Position numbers and translations under genes: made by a program. Below the pieces are notes generated by a model that was not told where the DNA came from, did no database searches, and was given only the letters and a program-made list of their open reading frames with translations. Below are positions 22,520 to 31,926 of a DNA stretch of 62,765 bases, piece by piece (the first letter of the stretch is position 1; the number at the start of each line of letters is the position of its first letter). The stretch comes from UBA1306 sp964396415 (GTDB lineage Bacteria > Spirochaetota > Spirochaetia > Treponematales > Rectinemataceae), in assembly GCA_964396415.1 (NCBI GenBank), contig CAYNFM010000007.1, positions 1 to 62,765 of the forward strand, given 5' to 3'.

Positions 22520-24943
22520 ATGGAATTGACCGAAAGCGCCATCGCCGATCTCAAGGTCGACGAGATAGCCATCATGGACAAGATCGCCTCCGAGCTCGGG
22601 ATAAAGACGAATCAGGTATCGGCGGTCGTCTCCCTCGTCGGCGAGGGCTGCACGATCCCTTTCATCAGCCGCTACAGAAAGGAGCGCACCGGGAGCCTGG
22701 ACGAGGTCCAGGTGCGAGACTCCGCCCATAAGTTCGAGTCGGGCAAGGCCCTCGAGGAGCGCCGTCTCGAGGTTATTCGCGGCATATTCGCCTTGGGCAA
22801 GCTCGACGAGGCGCTATACGCGAACCTCCGCAAGGCGGCGACGCTCTCGGAGATCGAGGATATCTGGATTCCCTTCAAGAAGAAGAAGAAGACGAGGGGC
22901 ATGCTGGCCCTCGAGCGGGGACTCGGTCCCTTGGCCGAGATCATGGAAAGCTCCGACGAAGCCGCGGTGGACGAGGCCGCGCCGAGCTTCGTCCGCGAGG
23001 CCGATGCCGAGACGCCGGAGCTGGCCGTCCCGACCGCGCGGGACGCGGTGCAGGGGGCGATGGACATACTGGCCGAGCGGCTCTCGCAGGACCCGGATAA
23101 TCGATCCGCGGTCAAGCGCTTCTACGTCTCAGGCGGCTCGCTCAAGGTCAGGGGCCTGGGCGACGAATCCAAGAAGGCGCAGTCGACCTACCAGATGTAT
23201 TGGGACTATTCGGAGCCCCTGTCCGCGCTCAAGCCTCATCGCGTCCTCGCCATCAACCGCGGCGAGCGCGAGGGCGAGCTCGAGGCGAGCCTCTCCGTCG
23301 ACGAGGAGGGCGCCGTCGGCCTGCTCCAGGCGCGGACGAGGACCTTCAACCGCTATCATCGCGAGGCGATAGACGATGGGCTCAGGCGCCTCCTGGGACC
23401 GGCGGTCCTGCGGGAAATCCGGACCGAGGCGAGCGAGCGAGCCGACGGGCACGGCATAGAGGTCTTCTCCGAGAACCTGCGCAACCTCCTCATGCAGCCG
23501 CCCATAAAGGGCACCCGCGTCCTCGGCATAGACCCGGGCATACGGACCGGCACCAAGTGCGCGGCCCTGGACGAGACGGGGAAGTTCCTCGATTATTTCC
23601 TCATCTACCAGGAGCGCGACCCCGAGGCCGCCAAGAAGGCCATCGCCGAGTCGGTGCGCAAGCACGCGCTCCGGCTCATAGCCGTAGGAAACGGCACGGC
23701 TAGCCGCGAGACGCAGGAAGTGGTCGCCGCCGCCATCGCCGAGGGAAGCCTCGATTGCGAGTTCACCGTAGTCGACGAGGACGGCGCCTCGGTGTACTCG
23801 GCGAGCGACGTCGCCCGAGACGAGTTTCCCGAGCTCGACCTCACGGTCCGCGGGGCGATTTCGATCGGGCGGCGCCTGCAGGACCCCCTCGCCGAGCTCG
23901 TCAAGATAGACCCCAAGTCCATCGGCGTCGGGCTGTACCAGCACGACGTAAACCAGAAGCGCCTCTCGGAGACCCTGGACGAGGTAGTGGGCTCGGTGGT
24001 CAATCAAGTCGGCGTCAACCTCAACACGGCCAGCGCCTCCCTGCTCAAGTACGTCTCGGGCATCAATTCGGGCACCGCCAAGAAAATCGTGAAGTACCGG
24101 GAATCCAACGGGACCATCACCGGCCGCGATCAGCTCATGCGCATTCCGGGGATGGGGGAGAAGACCTTCGAGCAGTGCGCAGGCTTCCTCAAGATACCGG
24201 AGAGCGGCAATGTCCTCGACAACAGCTGGGTCCATCCCGAGAACTACAGCCTGGCCCAGGAAATACTCGAGCTGGTGCGGTCGGGCGGCGAGCCGACTTC
24301 CGTAGCGCGCTCGGAGCTGAAGTCCAAGTACGGAGCGGGCGACGCCACGCTGAACGACATCATCGCCGAGATCAAGAAACCCAATCGCGACCCCCGCGAA
24401 GGCTTCCCCAAGCCCGTATTGCAGAAAGGCGTGATCAGGTTCGAGGACCTCGTCGAAGGCATGGAAGTGACCGGCAAGGTGAAGAACGTCGTCGATTTCG
24501 GCGCCTTCGTCGAGATAGGGATCAAGGAAAGCGCCCTTATCCACGTCTCCGAGATGTCCGACCGCTTCGTCAAGGATCCGATGGACGTGCTCAAGGTGGG
24601 AGACGTTCGGGAATTCCGCATCATATCGATAGATGCGGCGAGGAAACGCATAGGCCTTTCGCTCAAGAGCGCGCTTAAAAGCGTGCTCAAGAGCGAGCTT
24701 AAAAGCGTGCCCACGGGCGCGCCCAAGGAAGGGACGCAGCAGCGGCGCGAGGCCGCGCCGGCCGCGGCAGGGGGAGCCTTACCCGAAAGGGGCAGTAACC
24801 GGGCTTCCGGCGCTGCTCCGCGGCGGGTAGTCGCGGCGCGAAAACCTTTCTCCGCGCCCCCCCCGGCGCCTCGGCGCGAGAAGGAAGACGACGGGATGAC
24901 CTACAATCCTTTCGCCGATTTATTGAAAAATAGAAAGAAATGA
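22520..24943 (+). CDS. tex: Tex-family transcription accessory / RNA-binding protein
   Basis: 807 aa. The Tex order is clear: N-terminal helical domain, YqgF-like RNase H fold (GTRVLGIDPGIRTGTKCAAL), helix-hairpin-helix repeats (NLNTASASLLKYVSGINSG; RIPGMGEKTFEQCAGFL) and an S1 RNA-binding domain (GMEVTGKVKNVVDFGAFVEIG). The C-terminal tail of about 90 residues is low complexity, with LKS-x-LKS repeats and Pro/Arg-rich sequence, longer than in typical Tex. The start at 22520 matches the family N-terminus; an upstream in-frame extension to 22301 does not. Confidence 0.93.
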   Translation: MELTESAIADLKVDEIAIMDKIASELGIKTNQVSAVVSLVGEGCTIPFISRYRKERTGSLDEVQVRDSAHKFESGKALEERRLEVIRGIFALGKLDEALYANLRKAATLSEIEDIWIPFKKKKKTRGMLALERGLGPLAEIMESSDEAAVDEAAPSFVREADAETPELAVPTARDAVQGAMDILAERLSQDPDNRSAVKRFYVSGGSLKVRGLGDESKKAQSTYQMYWDYSEPLSALKPHRVLAINRGEREGELEASLSVDEEGAVGLLQARTRTFNRYHREAIDDGLRRLLGPAVLREIRTEASERADGHGIEVFSENLRNLLMQPPIKGTRVLGIDPGIRTGTKCAALDETGKFLDYFLIYQERDPEAAKKAIAESVRKHALRLIAVGNGTASRETQEVVAAAIAEGSLDCEFTVVDEDGASVYSASDVARDEFPELDLTVRGAISIGRRLQDPLAELVKIDPKSIGVGLYQHDVNQKRLSETLDEVVGSVVNQVGVNLNTASASLLKYVSGINSGTAKKIVKYRESNGTITGRDQLMRIPGMGEKTFEQCAGFLKIPESGNVLDNSWVHPENYSLAQEILELVRSGGEPTSVARSELKSKYGAGDATLNDIIAEIKKPNRDPREGFPKPVLQKGVIRFEDLVEGMEVTGKVKNVVDFGAFVEIGIKESALIHVSEMSDRFVKDPMDVLKVGDVREFRIISIDAARKRIGLSLKSALKSVLKSELKSVPTGAPKEGTQQRREAAPAAAGGALPERGSNRASGAAPRRVVAARKPFSAPPPAPRREKEDDGMTYNPFADLLKNRKK

Positions 24944-24982
24944 GACTTGACAGCCGGGGGAAAATACCGAATAAAAAAACAA

Positions 24983-25687
24983 ATGAAATCGAGAAATAAA
25001 CATAATGAGGGTTTTCAACGGGGTTTCGGCTTGATAGGGATCATGATCCAAGCCGGCTTGGCGATCACCGACTGCGCGGAGCCCGACGAGCTTTTCCTGA
25101 GCCCCGTCTATCTCGCCTTCGCCCTCCTCTTTCTGGCGACAGCCTTTTTCTCTTTCCTCGGCCCGCTCCAGGCCGGGCTATTTTACGGTTTGGCGGCGGT
25201 GGAGACCGTCGCCACCCTCAATTGCTTCTACGGACTCGGCTTCGCCGCCGTGGGGGTAATCATCCTCTTCCGCAGAGGCTGGTTTTTCCGCAACGCAATG
25301 ATCAAGGCGCCCATTCTCGCGGGGATCGGCTTCGCCTTTCTCGTGCTCCCCGTCGCGGCATCCAGGAAGCCTGCCATCGCCCTCGTACCGGCCTTGATCA
25401 GCGCCGCGGTCTACTCGATCCTCGTCTATGGCCTGGCCAAAGGACGCTTCCTCTCCGCCCTCGCCCCCAAGAAGCCCGTGCTGAAGCTTTCGCGCTATGG
25501 GCTCAACAGGCGCGAGGAGCAGGTCGTCAGGGGCCGAATCCTGGGCAAGACGGTCAAGGAGCTGGCTTCGGAGAACGGGGTGGCCGTATCGACGATACGG
25601 AACGCCATCGCCTCGGCCTGCCGCAAGCTCGGCATCGAGGGGAGGGAGGCCCTCGCCGCCATGGGCGAGCGCTTCCGCGTGGAATAA
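24983..25687 (+). CDS. Membrane protein with C-terminal LuxR-type HTH
   Basis: 234 aa. About six hydrophobic helices (residues 10-165) are followed by a cytoplasmic LuxR/GerE-like HTH: LNRREEQVVRGRILGKTVKE, then LASENGVAVSTIRNAIASACRKLGI. This is a membrane-tethered transcription factor. ATG 24983 was chosen over a TTG at 24947. No clear Shine-Dalgarno. It may regulate the adjacent fusion-enzyme gene, but no direct evidence is visible. Confidence 0.78.
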   Translation: MKSRNKHNEGFQRGFGLIGIMIQAGLAITDCAEPDELFLSPVYLAFALLFLATAFFSFLGPLQAGLFYGLAAVETVATLNCFYGLGFAAVGVIILFRRGWFFRNAMIKAPILAGIGFAFLVLPVAASRKPAIALVPALISAAVYSILVYGLAKGRFLSALAPKKPVLKLSRYGLNRREEQVVRGRILGKTVKELASENGVAVSTIRNAIASACRKLGIEGREALAAMGERFRVE

Positions 25688-25703
25688 GGCCCGGGGCTTC
25701 GCC

Positions 25704-25732
25704 TTGTTCGATCAGGCCATCCGTGCTATCTT
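25704..25732 (+). promoter_or_regulatory. Putative promoter of the fusion-enzyme gene, leaderless
   Basis: TTGTTC (25704-25709), 17-nt spacer, TATCTT (25727-25732), 8 nt to ATG 25741. No Shine-Dalgarno precedes the ATG. Confidence 0.5.
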
Positions 25733-25740
25733 CGTTCAAA

Positions 25741-27540
25741 ATGCAAGCTATGATCCTCGCCGCGGGAATGGGCAAGCGGCTCGGCAAGTACACCGAGGAC
25801 GGCACCAAGTGCATGGTGCGGGTGAACGGCAAATCCCTGATCGAGCGGGCCCTCGAAGCCCTCATCCGCGTGGGCATCAAGCGCGTGATCCTGGTGGTGG
25901 GCTATAGGGCCGAGCGCCTTCGCGCCTTCCTCGAAGGCCGATACCCCCAGATCGACCTCGTATACGTGACCAACGAAATCTACGAGACGACCAACAACAT
26001 CTACTCGCTCTGGCTCGCGCGGGAGTACCTCGCCGCGGACGACACCCTCCTCCTCGAGAGCGACCTCATCTTCCAGTACCAGATACTCGAGAGGCTGCTC
26101 GCGGACGGCGAGCCCAACCTCGCGGTGGTCTCGAAATTCGAGGCCTGGATGGACGGCACGGTCACGATGGTCGACGAGGAGCGCAATATCGTCAGCGTCA
26201 TCGAAAAGAGGGCCTTTAAATGGAAGCGGGTGGAGCAATACTACAAGACCGTCAACATCTATAAATTCTCCCGCGAATTCTCGACCAGCTACTACCTGCC
26301 CTTCCTCGAGGCCTACCTCACCGCCTTCGGGCACAACCGCTATTACGAGCAGGTGCTCAAGGTCCTGGCCCTCCTCGAGGACGTGCGCTTCAAGGCCCTG
26401 CCGGTGAGCGGCAAGAGATGGTACGAGATAGACGATCCCAACGACCTCTCCGTGGCCGAGACCATATTCTCGGAGCGCGAGGGCAAGCTCGAGCGGATGC
26501 AGTCGCGCTACGGCGGCTACTGGCGATTCCCGGGCCTCCTCGACTACTGCTATCTCGTCAATCCCTATTTCCCCCCCAAGCGCCTGATCAAGGAGATGAC
26601 GACGAGCTTCCGGGAGCTCCTCACCCAATACCCTTCCGGCGCGGCGATACAGGGAAGCCTCGCGGGCAAGGTCTTCGGCCTCGAGCCCGAGCGCGCGGTC
26701 GTGGGCAACGGAGCCGCCGAGCTCATAGACGCGGCGGCGCGGCTCATGGGCGGGACCGTCGCTATGGCGAGCCCGGCCTTCAACGAGTACCCCTCGCGAT
26801 TCGGGCGCGACCGGGTCCGGGCCTTTCCGACCGCCGACAAGGGCTTCTCGTATCGGCCCGACGAGCTCGAGGGAGCGATGCGCGAGGCCGACATACTCGT
26901 CCTGGTCAATCCCGACAACCCGAGCGGCCATTTCCTCGACGAGGCGGCGACCAAGGGCCTCGTCGACAGGCTCCTCGCCGCCGGCAAGCGAGTCGTCGTG
27001 GACGAGTCCTTCGCGGATTTCGCCGATCCCGATCGCCGCTTTACCCTCCTGGACGAGGCCTATCTCGCCGCGCGTCCCGCCCTCGCGGTCATAAAGAGCA
27101 TATCGAAAAGCTATGGAGTGCCCGGGATACGGCTTGGCGTCCTCGCCTCGGGCGATACCGCCCTGGTCGCCGCCGTCAGGCGGCTGCTCCCGGTGTGGAA
27201 CGTCAACTCCCTGGGCGAGTTCTTCCTGCAGATAGTCGACAAGTACAAATCCGACTATCGCGCGGCCTGCGACGCCCTCGCCGCCGAGCGCAGGCGCTTC
27301 GCCGCCGCCCTCGAGGCCTCGGGCCGCTTCGCCGTCTACCCCTCCCAGGCCAACTACCTCCTTTGCCGCCTGACCGACGGGATGGGCTCGCGCGAGCTCG
27401 CGACGAAGCTTCTCGAGGAAAAGCGCATTTTCATAAAAGACCTCTCCGGCAAGGAAGGCTTCCCGGCAGGAGGCCAGTTCGTTCGCCTCGCGGTGCGAAG
27501 GACCGAAGAGAACGACCGCCTCGTCGAGGCGATAAAGTGA
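25741..27540 (+). CDS. Nucleotidyltransferase-aminotransferase fusion (phosphonate/phosphoethanolamine activation type)
   Basis: 599 aa. Residues 1-245 are a sugar-nucleotidyltransferase/LicC-like domain (ILAAGMGKRLGKYT, then TKCMVRVNGKSLIE; DDTLLLESDLIF). Residues about 265-599 are a class I/II PLP enzyme of the HisC/CobD type (VLVNPDNPSGHF; VVVDESFADF; Schiff-base Lys in SISKSYGVPG). Fusions of this kind occur in Treponema-like organisms. Proposed roles are CTP activation of aminoethylphosphonate with its transaminase, or of phosphoethanolamine made by a serine-phosphate decarboxylase. No phosphonate genes (ppm, ppd) are nearby, so the substrate is open. It probably supplies a CDP-linked head group for envelope decoration. 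Confidence 0.82.
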   Translation: MQAMILAAGMGKRLGKYTEDGTKCMVRVNGKSLIERALEALIRVGIKRVILVVGYRAERLRAFLEGRYPQIDLVYVTNEIYETTNNIYSLWLAREYLAADDTLLLESDLIFQYQILERLLADGEPNLAVVSKFEAWMDGTVTMVDEERNIVSVIEKRAFKWKRVEQYYKTVNIYKFSREFSTSYYLPFLEAYLTAFGHNRYYEQVLKVLALLEDVRFKALPVSGKRWYEIDDPNDLSVAETIFSEREGKLERMQSRYGGYWRFPGLLDYCYLVNPYFPPKRLIKEMTTSFRELLTQYPSGAAIQGSLAGKVFGLEPERAVVGNGAAELIDAAARLMGGTVAMASPAFNEYPSRFGRDRVRAFPTADKGFSYRPDELEGAMREADILVLVNPDNPSGHFLDEAATKGLVDRLLAAGKRVVVDESFADFADPDRRFTLLDEAYLAARPALAVIKSISKSYGVPGIRLGVLASGDTALVAAVRRLLPVWNVNSLGEFFLQIVDKYKSDYRAACDALAAERRRFAAALEASGRFAVYPSQANYLLCRLTDGMGSRELATKLLEEKRIFIKDLSGKEGFPAGGQFVRLAVRRTEENDRLVEAIK

Positions 27541-27564
27541 ATAGGGCAATGCGCCTAAGGCGGC

Positions 27565-27611
27565 TTGAATCCGACAGAATAGCGTGCTAATGTTTTGTTC
27601 ATTAATTGAAC
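27565..27611 (+). promoter_or_regulatory. Promoter with operator-like palindrome
   Basis: TTGAAT (27565-27570), 17-nt spacer and TAATGT (27588-27593) form a plausible promoter. The palindrome GTTCA-ttaat-TGAAC (27597-27611) overlaps the expected start point. It lies about 130 nt upstream of the winged-helix gene and may be its autoregulatory site. Confidence 0.45.
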
Positions 27612-27740
27612 GATTTTCGACGGATCATATAACGCCGCCGGAAGAGAGAGCGAGTTTCGGCCGCCTCTCGAAAGGCCGCGCGACATTTCCCTCGCCGTAC
27701 CGGGGCTTCGAGCCCCGGGCGGCCCCCATTTCCGAAAAAC

Positions 27741-28346
27741 ATGCCCGCACGCTCCATACCCGATTTCAACGACAGCGAATTGACGGTCCTCAACGTCATC
27801 AGCGAGGCCACGACCGGCGGGTCCCGCCTTACGCAGCGGGAACTCGCCGGCAGGGCGGGCATCTCGCTGGGCATGGCCAATATGCTCCTCAGGCGCCTCG
27901 CGGAGCGCGGCTGGGTAAGGCTCACCAGGCTCTCTTCCAAGAGCGTCCGCTACGCCCTGACGCCCTCGGGATTAGGGGAGCTCGCGCGGCGCACGGCCGG
28001 CTACTTCAACCGGGCTTCCCGAAGCGCCGAGCTCTACCGCGAACGGCTCGAGACCCTGGCCCTGAGCGTCAAGCGGGGCGGAGCCGGGACGATAGTCCTC
28101 TTCGGCTCCAGCGAGGTCGAGTTCCTCCTCGCCTACGTCTGCGAGCGCCACGGCCTTATCTTCGTCAAGAGCGCGGACATCGCGAAGGCCAGGCAATTGG
28201 CTCGCCGAAGCGGGGGCATTATCCTCATCGCGGAAAAAGAAGCGATCCCCGGCGACGGAGACTCGATCGCGGCGGAGGGGGGAGCGCCCGAGGAGAGCCT
28301 GGCCCTCGTCCTAGCCGGAATCGTCACGGCTGGGCATTCGGGCTAG
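27741..28346 (+). CDS. Winged-helix (MarR-like) regulator
   Basis: 201 aa. The N-terminal winged helix (LTQRELAGRAGISLGMANMLLRR, then GWVRLTRLSSKSVRYALTPSG) is followed by an alpha/beta C-terminal part (TIVLFGSSEVEFLLAYVCERHGLIFV) resembling a small ligand-binding or nucleotidyltransferase-like sensor. Such regulators accompany envelope-polysaccharide genes in spirochaetes. It precedes the transport operon and may control it. Confidence 0.75.
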   Translation: MPARSIPDFNDSELTVLNVISEATTGGSRLTQRELAGRAGISLGMANMLLRRLAERGWVRLTRLSSKSVRYALTPSGLGELARRTAGYFNRASRSAELYRERLETLALSVKRGGAGTIVLFGSSEVEFLLAYVCERHGLIFVKSADIAKARQLARRSGGIILIAEKEAIPGDGDSIAAEGGAPEESLALVLAGIVTAGHSG

Positions 28347-28406
28347 GCCGATCGGGGAGGCGATACTGTTCATTTCGAGCTTCTTATGATAGCTTATTGA
28401 CGCTCA

Positions 28407-29864
28407 ATGCTATTCATCAAGCTCGCTCTGCGGAACCTGGAGCGCAATGCCCGCAGGACTCGAACGATCGGTCTCATCATAGCCGGCATTCTCTGCCTCA
28501 TGACGGTAGGGAACGCCATCCTGGACGGGACCGAAAAAGGCGTCCGGCGGGCCTTCATAGAGAGCTTCACGGGCGATCTGTCCGTCAGTTCCGCTACCGG
28601 AGCCGAGTTCAGCCTCTTCGGGGACGACAGTCCCGTCGTGGGCGGCTTCTCGTCGATCCCGACCATGCCCCAGGGGGCTCAGGTCGCCAAGGATCTGGCC
28701 GCCCGACCGCAGGTAGCGCATGCGGCGGCCATCGTCTGCGGCCAAGCGGCCCTCGAAGTCGGGTCCTATCGCCAGCCGGTCAATGCCTTCGGCGTGGACG
28801 GCCCGGATTATTTCAATGCCTTCGGCGCCCTTTCGATCGCGAAAGGCCTCCCGATAGACGGCCGGAAACCGGGGATCATGATCACGGAAGCCCGCGCGGC
28901 GGCGATCGCCCAGGCTACCGGAAAGGCCCCGGAGCTCGGGGACCCGATGCAGCTCACCGAGGTGAGCTCGGAGGGATTCCAGATCCGGCGGGCCCCCCTG
29001 GTGGGCATCATCCGCTATAAGGTCGCGAACGAAACCCTCGACTCCCTCGTCCTCGTGGATGCGACGACCCTGCGGTCGCTCCTGGGCATGTCGCTCGGAA
29101 TCGAGAAGGGGAAGACCCCGGGAGTCGCGGACGCGGCGATAAACGCCTCCTCGCTCGACGAGCTCTTCTCCGACGCCAAGGACCAGGTGGCCAAGCCCCA
29201 GGCTGGCATCCAGCTCTCGCAGGTCGAAGGGCAGCTCAAGAAGGAGCTCGCCGCGGACGATCCCCTGCGCATGGAGTCCTCGGCGGTGAATTTCGTCCTC
29301 GTCGCGCTTCGCCCCGGAGTCGATCCGCGCGAAACGGCCAAAAGCCTGGAGAAGGAATACGCCGAGGCCGGATCGCGGCTTCGCGTACTCGACTGGCGCC
29401 ATACGGCGGGCTTTTCCGCCCTTTACGTCTACTGGGTCCGCATCATCTTCAACGTCGGATTCTTCATAGCCCTGTTCGGGGGGATGCTCATCATCATCAA
29501 CGCCCTGGTTATCTCGGTGATCGAGCGGACCGGCGAGATCGGCACGATGCGCGCGCTGGGCGCCTCCAGGGGCTTCGTTCGCAAGCTCTTCCTTACGGAG
29601 ACCATGATCCTCATGCTGGCCTACGGCCTCGCCGGCATCGCCATCGGCGGCGCGGCGAGCTACGCCCTCGGGCGCGGCGGCCTTCGGATAAGCAACGACT
29701 TCTTGGCGACGCTATTCGGCTCCCACACCCTGGAGCCTGCGTTGACGGCCTGGGGGGCGCTCTACCATATCGCGATCGCGGCCTTTATAGGGGCGGTGGG
29801 CTGGATCTACCCGGTGCACCTCGCGCTTCGAATACAGCCCATACGGGCGATCGCGTCGGAGTAG
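28407..29864 (+). CDS. ABC transporter permease, FtsX/LolC/MacB type
   Basis: 485 aa with the LolC/E topology: TM1 near the N-terminus (GLIIAGILCLMTVGNAIL), a large periplasmic domain (about 40-340), then three C-terminal helices (FNVGFFIALFGGMLIIINAL; LMLAYGLAGIAIGGAASYAL; AIAAFIGAVGWIYPVHLAL) and the coupling segment ERTGEIGTMRALGAS. It probably extracts or moves lipoproteins or lipids across the inner membrane. It pairs with the next permease, 3 nt downstream. The ATP-binding subunit is missing from the operon. Confidence 0.85.
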   Translation: MLFIKLALRNLERNARRTRTIGLIIAGILCLMTVGNAILDGTEKGVRRAFIESFTGDLSVSSATGAEFSLFGDDSPVVGGFSSIPTMPQGAQVAKDLAARPQVAHAAAIVCGQAALEVGSYRQPVNAFGVDGPDYFNAFGALSIAKGLPIDGRKPGIMITEARAAAIAQATGKAPELGDPMQLTEVSSEGFQIRRAPLVGIIRYKVANETLDSLVLVDATTLRSLLGMSLGIEKGKTPGVADAAINASSLDELFSDAKDQVAKPQAGIQLSQVEGQLKKELAADDPLRMESSAVNFVLVALRPGVDPRETAKSLEKEYAEAGSRLRVLDWRHTAGFSALYVYWVRIIFNVGFFIALFGGMLIIINALVISVIERTGEIGTMRALGASRGFVRKLFLTETMILMLAYGLAGIAIGGAASYALGRGGLRISNDFLATLFGSHTLEPALTAWGALYHIAIAAFIGAVGWIYPVHLALRIQPIRAIASE

Positions 29865-29867
29865 ACG

Positions 29868-31160
29868 GTGGGCGCCATCCTCCGCATCGCGCTTCGCAAC
29901 CTCGTTCGGCAAAAAGCGCGGTATCGAATCCTGGGCCTGGCCATAGCCTTCGGCTGCGCCGTCATAACGATCGTCTACGGGGCGCTCGGCGGCATGCGGC
30001 AAAGCCTCGAGGAAAAGGCCAAGATCTATTACGGCGGGGATTTCTCCATCCTCGGGAACGTGAAGAACAGCGATCTCGAGATAGCCGACCCCCAGGAGGT
30101 CATCGACGCGCTCGAGGCCCTTCCGGGCAGGCCCGTGCGGGCCTCGCCGCGCATCGACTACCGCACCAACGTCTTCCTCAGCTTCGGCGGCGATTCCGTC
30201 CACCTCCGCATGGTGACGGGCGTGGCCTGGGACAGGGAGGAGAGGAATTTCCGCACCTTCAATTACGTAGCCGGCGGACCCGCGGGGATGAAGGGAAGCA
30301 ACGGAATCCTCATCTCGGCCCCGGTGGCCAAGATGCTCCGGGCCCGGATAGGCGACGACCTCCTCCTCCTCGTGGACACGACGACGGGCCAGCGCAACAG
30401 CGCGAGCCTGACCCTGCGGGGGATCTACAAAGACTCGAGCCTGTTCGGGTACTACACTTCCTACATGGACATCGACTACCTGCGCCAGGCGATCCTCGCC
30501 GCGCCCGGGTCGGCCACCTACGTGGGGGGCTATTACCAGAGGAACGAAAAGGCCGCCTTCCCCCTCAAGAGGATACAGGCTACCCTCGAGAGGACCCTGC
30601 CGATGTTCCCCCTCTTCGCCGTCAAGACCGAGCTTTACGCGACTCGGGACGCGAGCGACTGGAAGGGGGTCAAGTATTCGCTCATAGGCCTCGATTCCCA
30701 TATCGCCCAGATAAATCAGGTAGTGGAGGTCATTACCCTCCTCCTATTCGCGCTGGCCTGCCTCCTCATGGGCACAGTGGTCCTGGGCGTCGTGAATACC
30801 TATCGAGTCGTGGTGTTCGAGAGGACGAAGGAAATCGGAACCATGAGGGCCATGGGGATGCAAAGGCCGATCGTGGTCCGGCTCTTCCTCCTCGAGGCCG
30901 GCATGCTCGCCGTCGTCGCCTCGATCCTGGGCGTCGCGATCGGGATAGGCATCCTCTCGCTGCTGTCGACCATCGACCTTTCCTGGCTGCCGGGCTTCGA
31001 CGTCTTCCTGTCCAACGGGCGCATCGCCTGGGAGATGGCTCCCGGGGCGATGCTCGCCGTCGCCCTCGTGATGCTCGCCGCCGTGCTGGCGGCCGCCGCC
31101 GGCCCATCGGCTCGCGCCTCGTCTATAGAGCCCGTTCAAGCATGCTCAATGGAGTCCTGA
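29868..31160 (+). CDS. ABC transporter permease, FtsX/LolE type
   Basis: 430 aa, GTG start 3 nt after its partner. Same architecture: N-terminal TM, periplasmic domain, three C-terminal TMs and the motif ERTKEIGTMRAMGMQRP. Together with the preceding gene it forms a heterodimeric LolCDE-like exporter that lacks its ATPase here. Confidence 0.85.
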   Translation: MGAILRIALRNLVRQKARYRILGLAIAFGCAVITIVYGALGGMRQSLEEKAKIYYGGDFSILGNVKNSDLEIADPQEVIDALEALPGRPVRASPRIDYRTNVFLSFGGDSVHLRMVTGVAWDREERNFRTFNYVAGGPAGMKGSNGILISAPVAKMLRARIGDDLLLLVDTTTGQRNSASLTLRGIYKDSSLFGYYTSYMDIDYLRQAILAAPGSATYVGGYYQRNEKAAFPLKRIQATLERTLPMFPLFAVKTELYATRDASDWKGVKYSLIGLDSHIAQINQVVEVITLLLFALACLLMGTVVLGVVNTYRVVVFERTKEIGTMRAMGMQRPIVVRLFLLEAGMLAVVASILGVAIGIGILSLLSTIDLSWLPGFDVFLSNGRIAWEMAPGAMLAVALVMLAAVLAAAAGPSARASSIEPVQACSMES

Positions 31161-31161
31161 T

Positions 31162-31926
31162 GTGAAACGCTTCCTTCTCATGGCCCTCTGCGCCCTCGCG
31201 GCCGCCCGTGCCTTCGCCGACCCCGATTACGCCGCGATGCTCCGCAAGGTGGATTCGCTGGTGAGCTTCAAGGATTCGGACTTTTCCGCCGAGTATACGA
31301 TAGATCAGATAAGCGCGGGAGGGGGAAAGAGCTCGACCCTCGCAGCCATCTTCAGGCGGGACAAGGACCAGAAATTCCTCATCCTCATCCTGTCGCCCGA
31401 TTCGGATCGCGGCAAGGGCTACCTGAAGATCGACGACAATTTCTGGCTGTACGACCCCATCAGCCGGGCCTTCAGCTTCACGAGCACGAAGGAGCGCTTC
31501 CAGAACTCCAACGCGCGCAATTCGGACTTTACCCAATCCTCCTTCGCGAGCGACTACGGCGTCACCGGGACCAGGCGGGAAAAGCTGGGCAAGTTCGATT
31601 GCTGGGTGGTCGACCTCAAGGCGCTGAGCGATACGGTGACCTTCGCCATCACCAAGCTATGGATCAGCGACGACAACCTCGTGCGCAAAAAGGAAGATTA
31701 CAGCCTGTCGGGACAGATACTCAGGACTACCGCCATACCCTCCTATCAGCAGGTGGGCTCGCATTATGTTCCCATCACGATGATCATACTGGACAACCTT
31801 CAGGGACGGACGGTCAACGGAAATTTCGTCAACGATCGCACGGTCATCACCATCGCGAAGCCTTCCCTCGAGCGATTGCCGGACGCGCTCTTCTCGAAGG
31901 CCTATCTCGAAAAGTTCGCGAGATGA
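31162..31926 (+). CDS. LolA-like outer-membrane lipoprotein-sorting protein
   Basis: 254 aa, GTG start. Signal peptide KRFLLMALCALAAARAFA. The mature part is the beta-rich LolA/LolB-like fold of the lipoprotein-sorting family (KDQKFLILILSPDSDRGKGYL; DDNFWLYDPISRAF; DCWVVDLKAL). It is likely a periplasmic carrier working with the two permeases. Its stop overlaps the next gene's start (ATGA). Confidence 0.82.
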   Translation: MKRFLLMALCALAAARAFADPDYAAMLRKVDSLVSFKDSDFSAEYTIDQISAGGGKSSTLAAIFRRDKDQKFLILILSPDSDRGKGYLKIDDNFWLYDPISRAFSFTSTKERFQNSNARNSDFTQSSFASDYGVTGTRREKLGKFDCWVVDLKALSDTVTFAITKLWISDDNLVRKKEDYSLSGQILRTTAIPSYQQVGSHYVPITMIILDNLQGRTVNGNFVNDRTVITIAKPSLERLPDALFSKAYLEKFAR

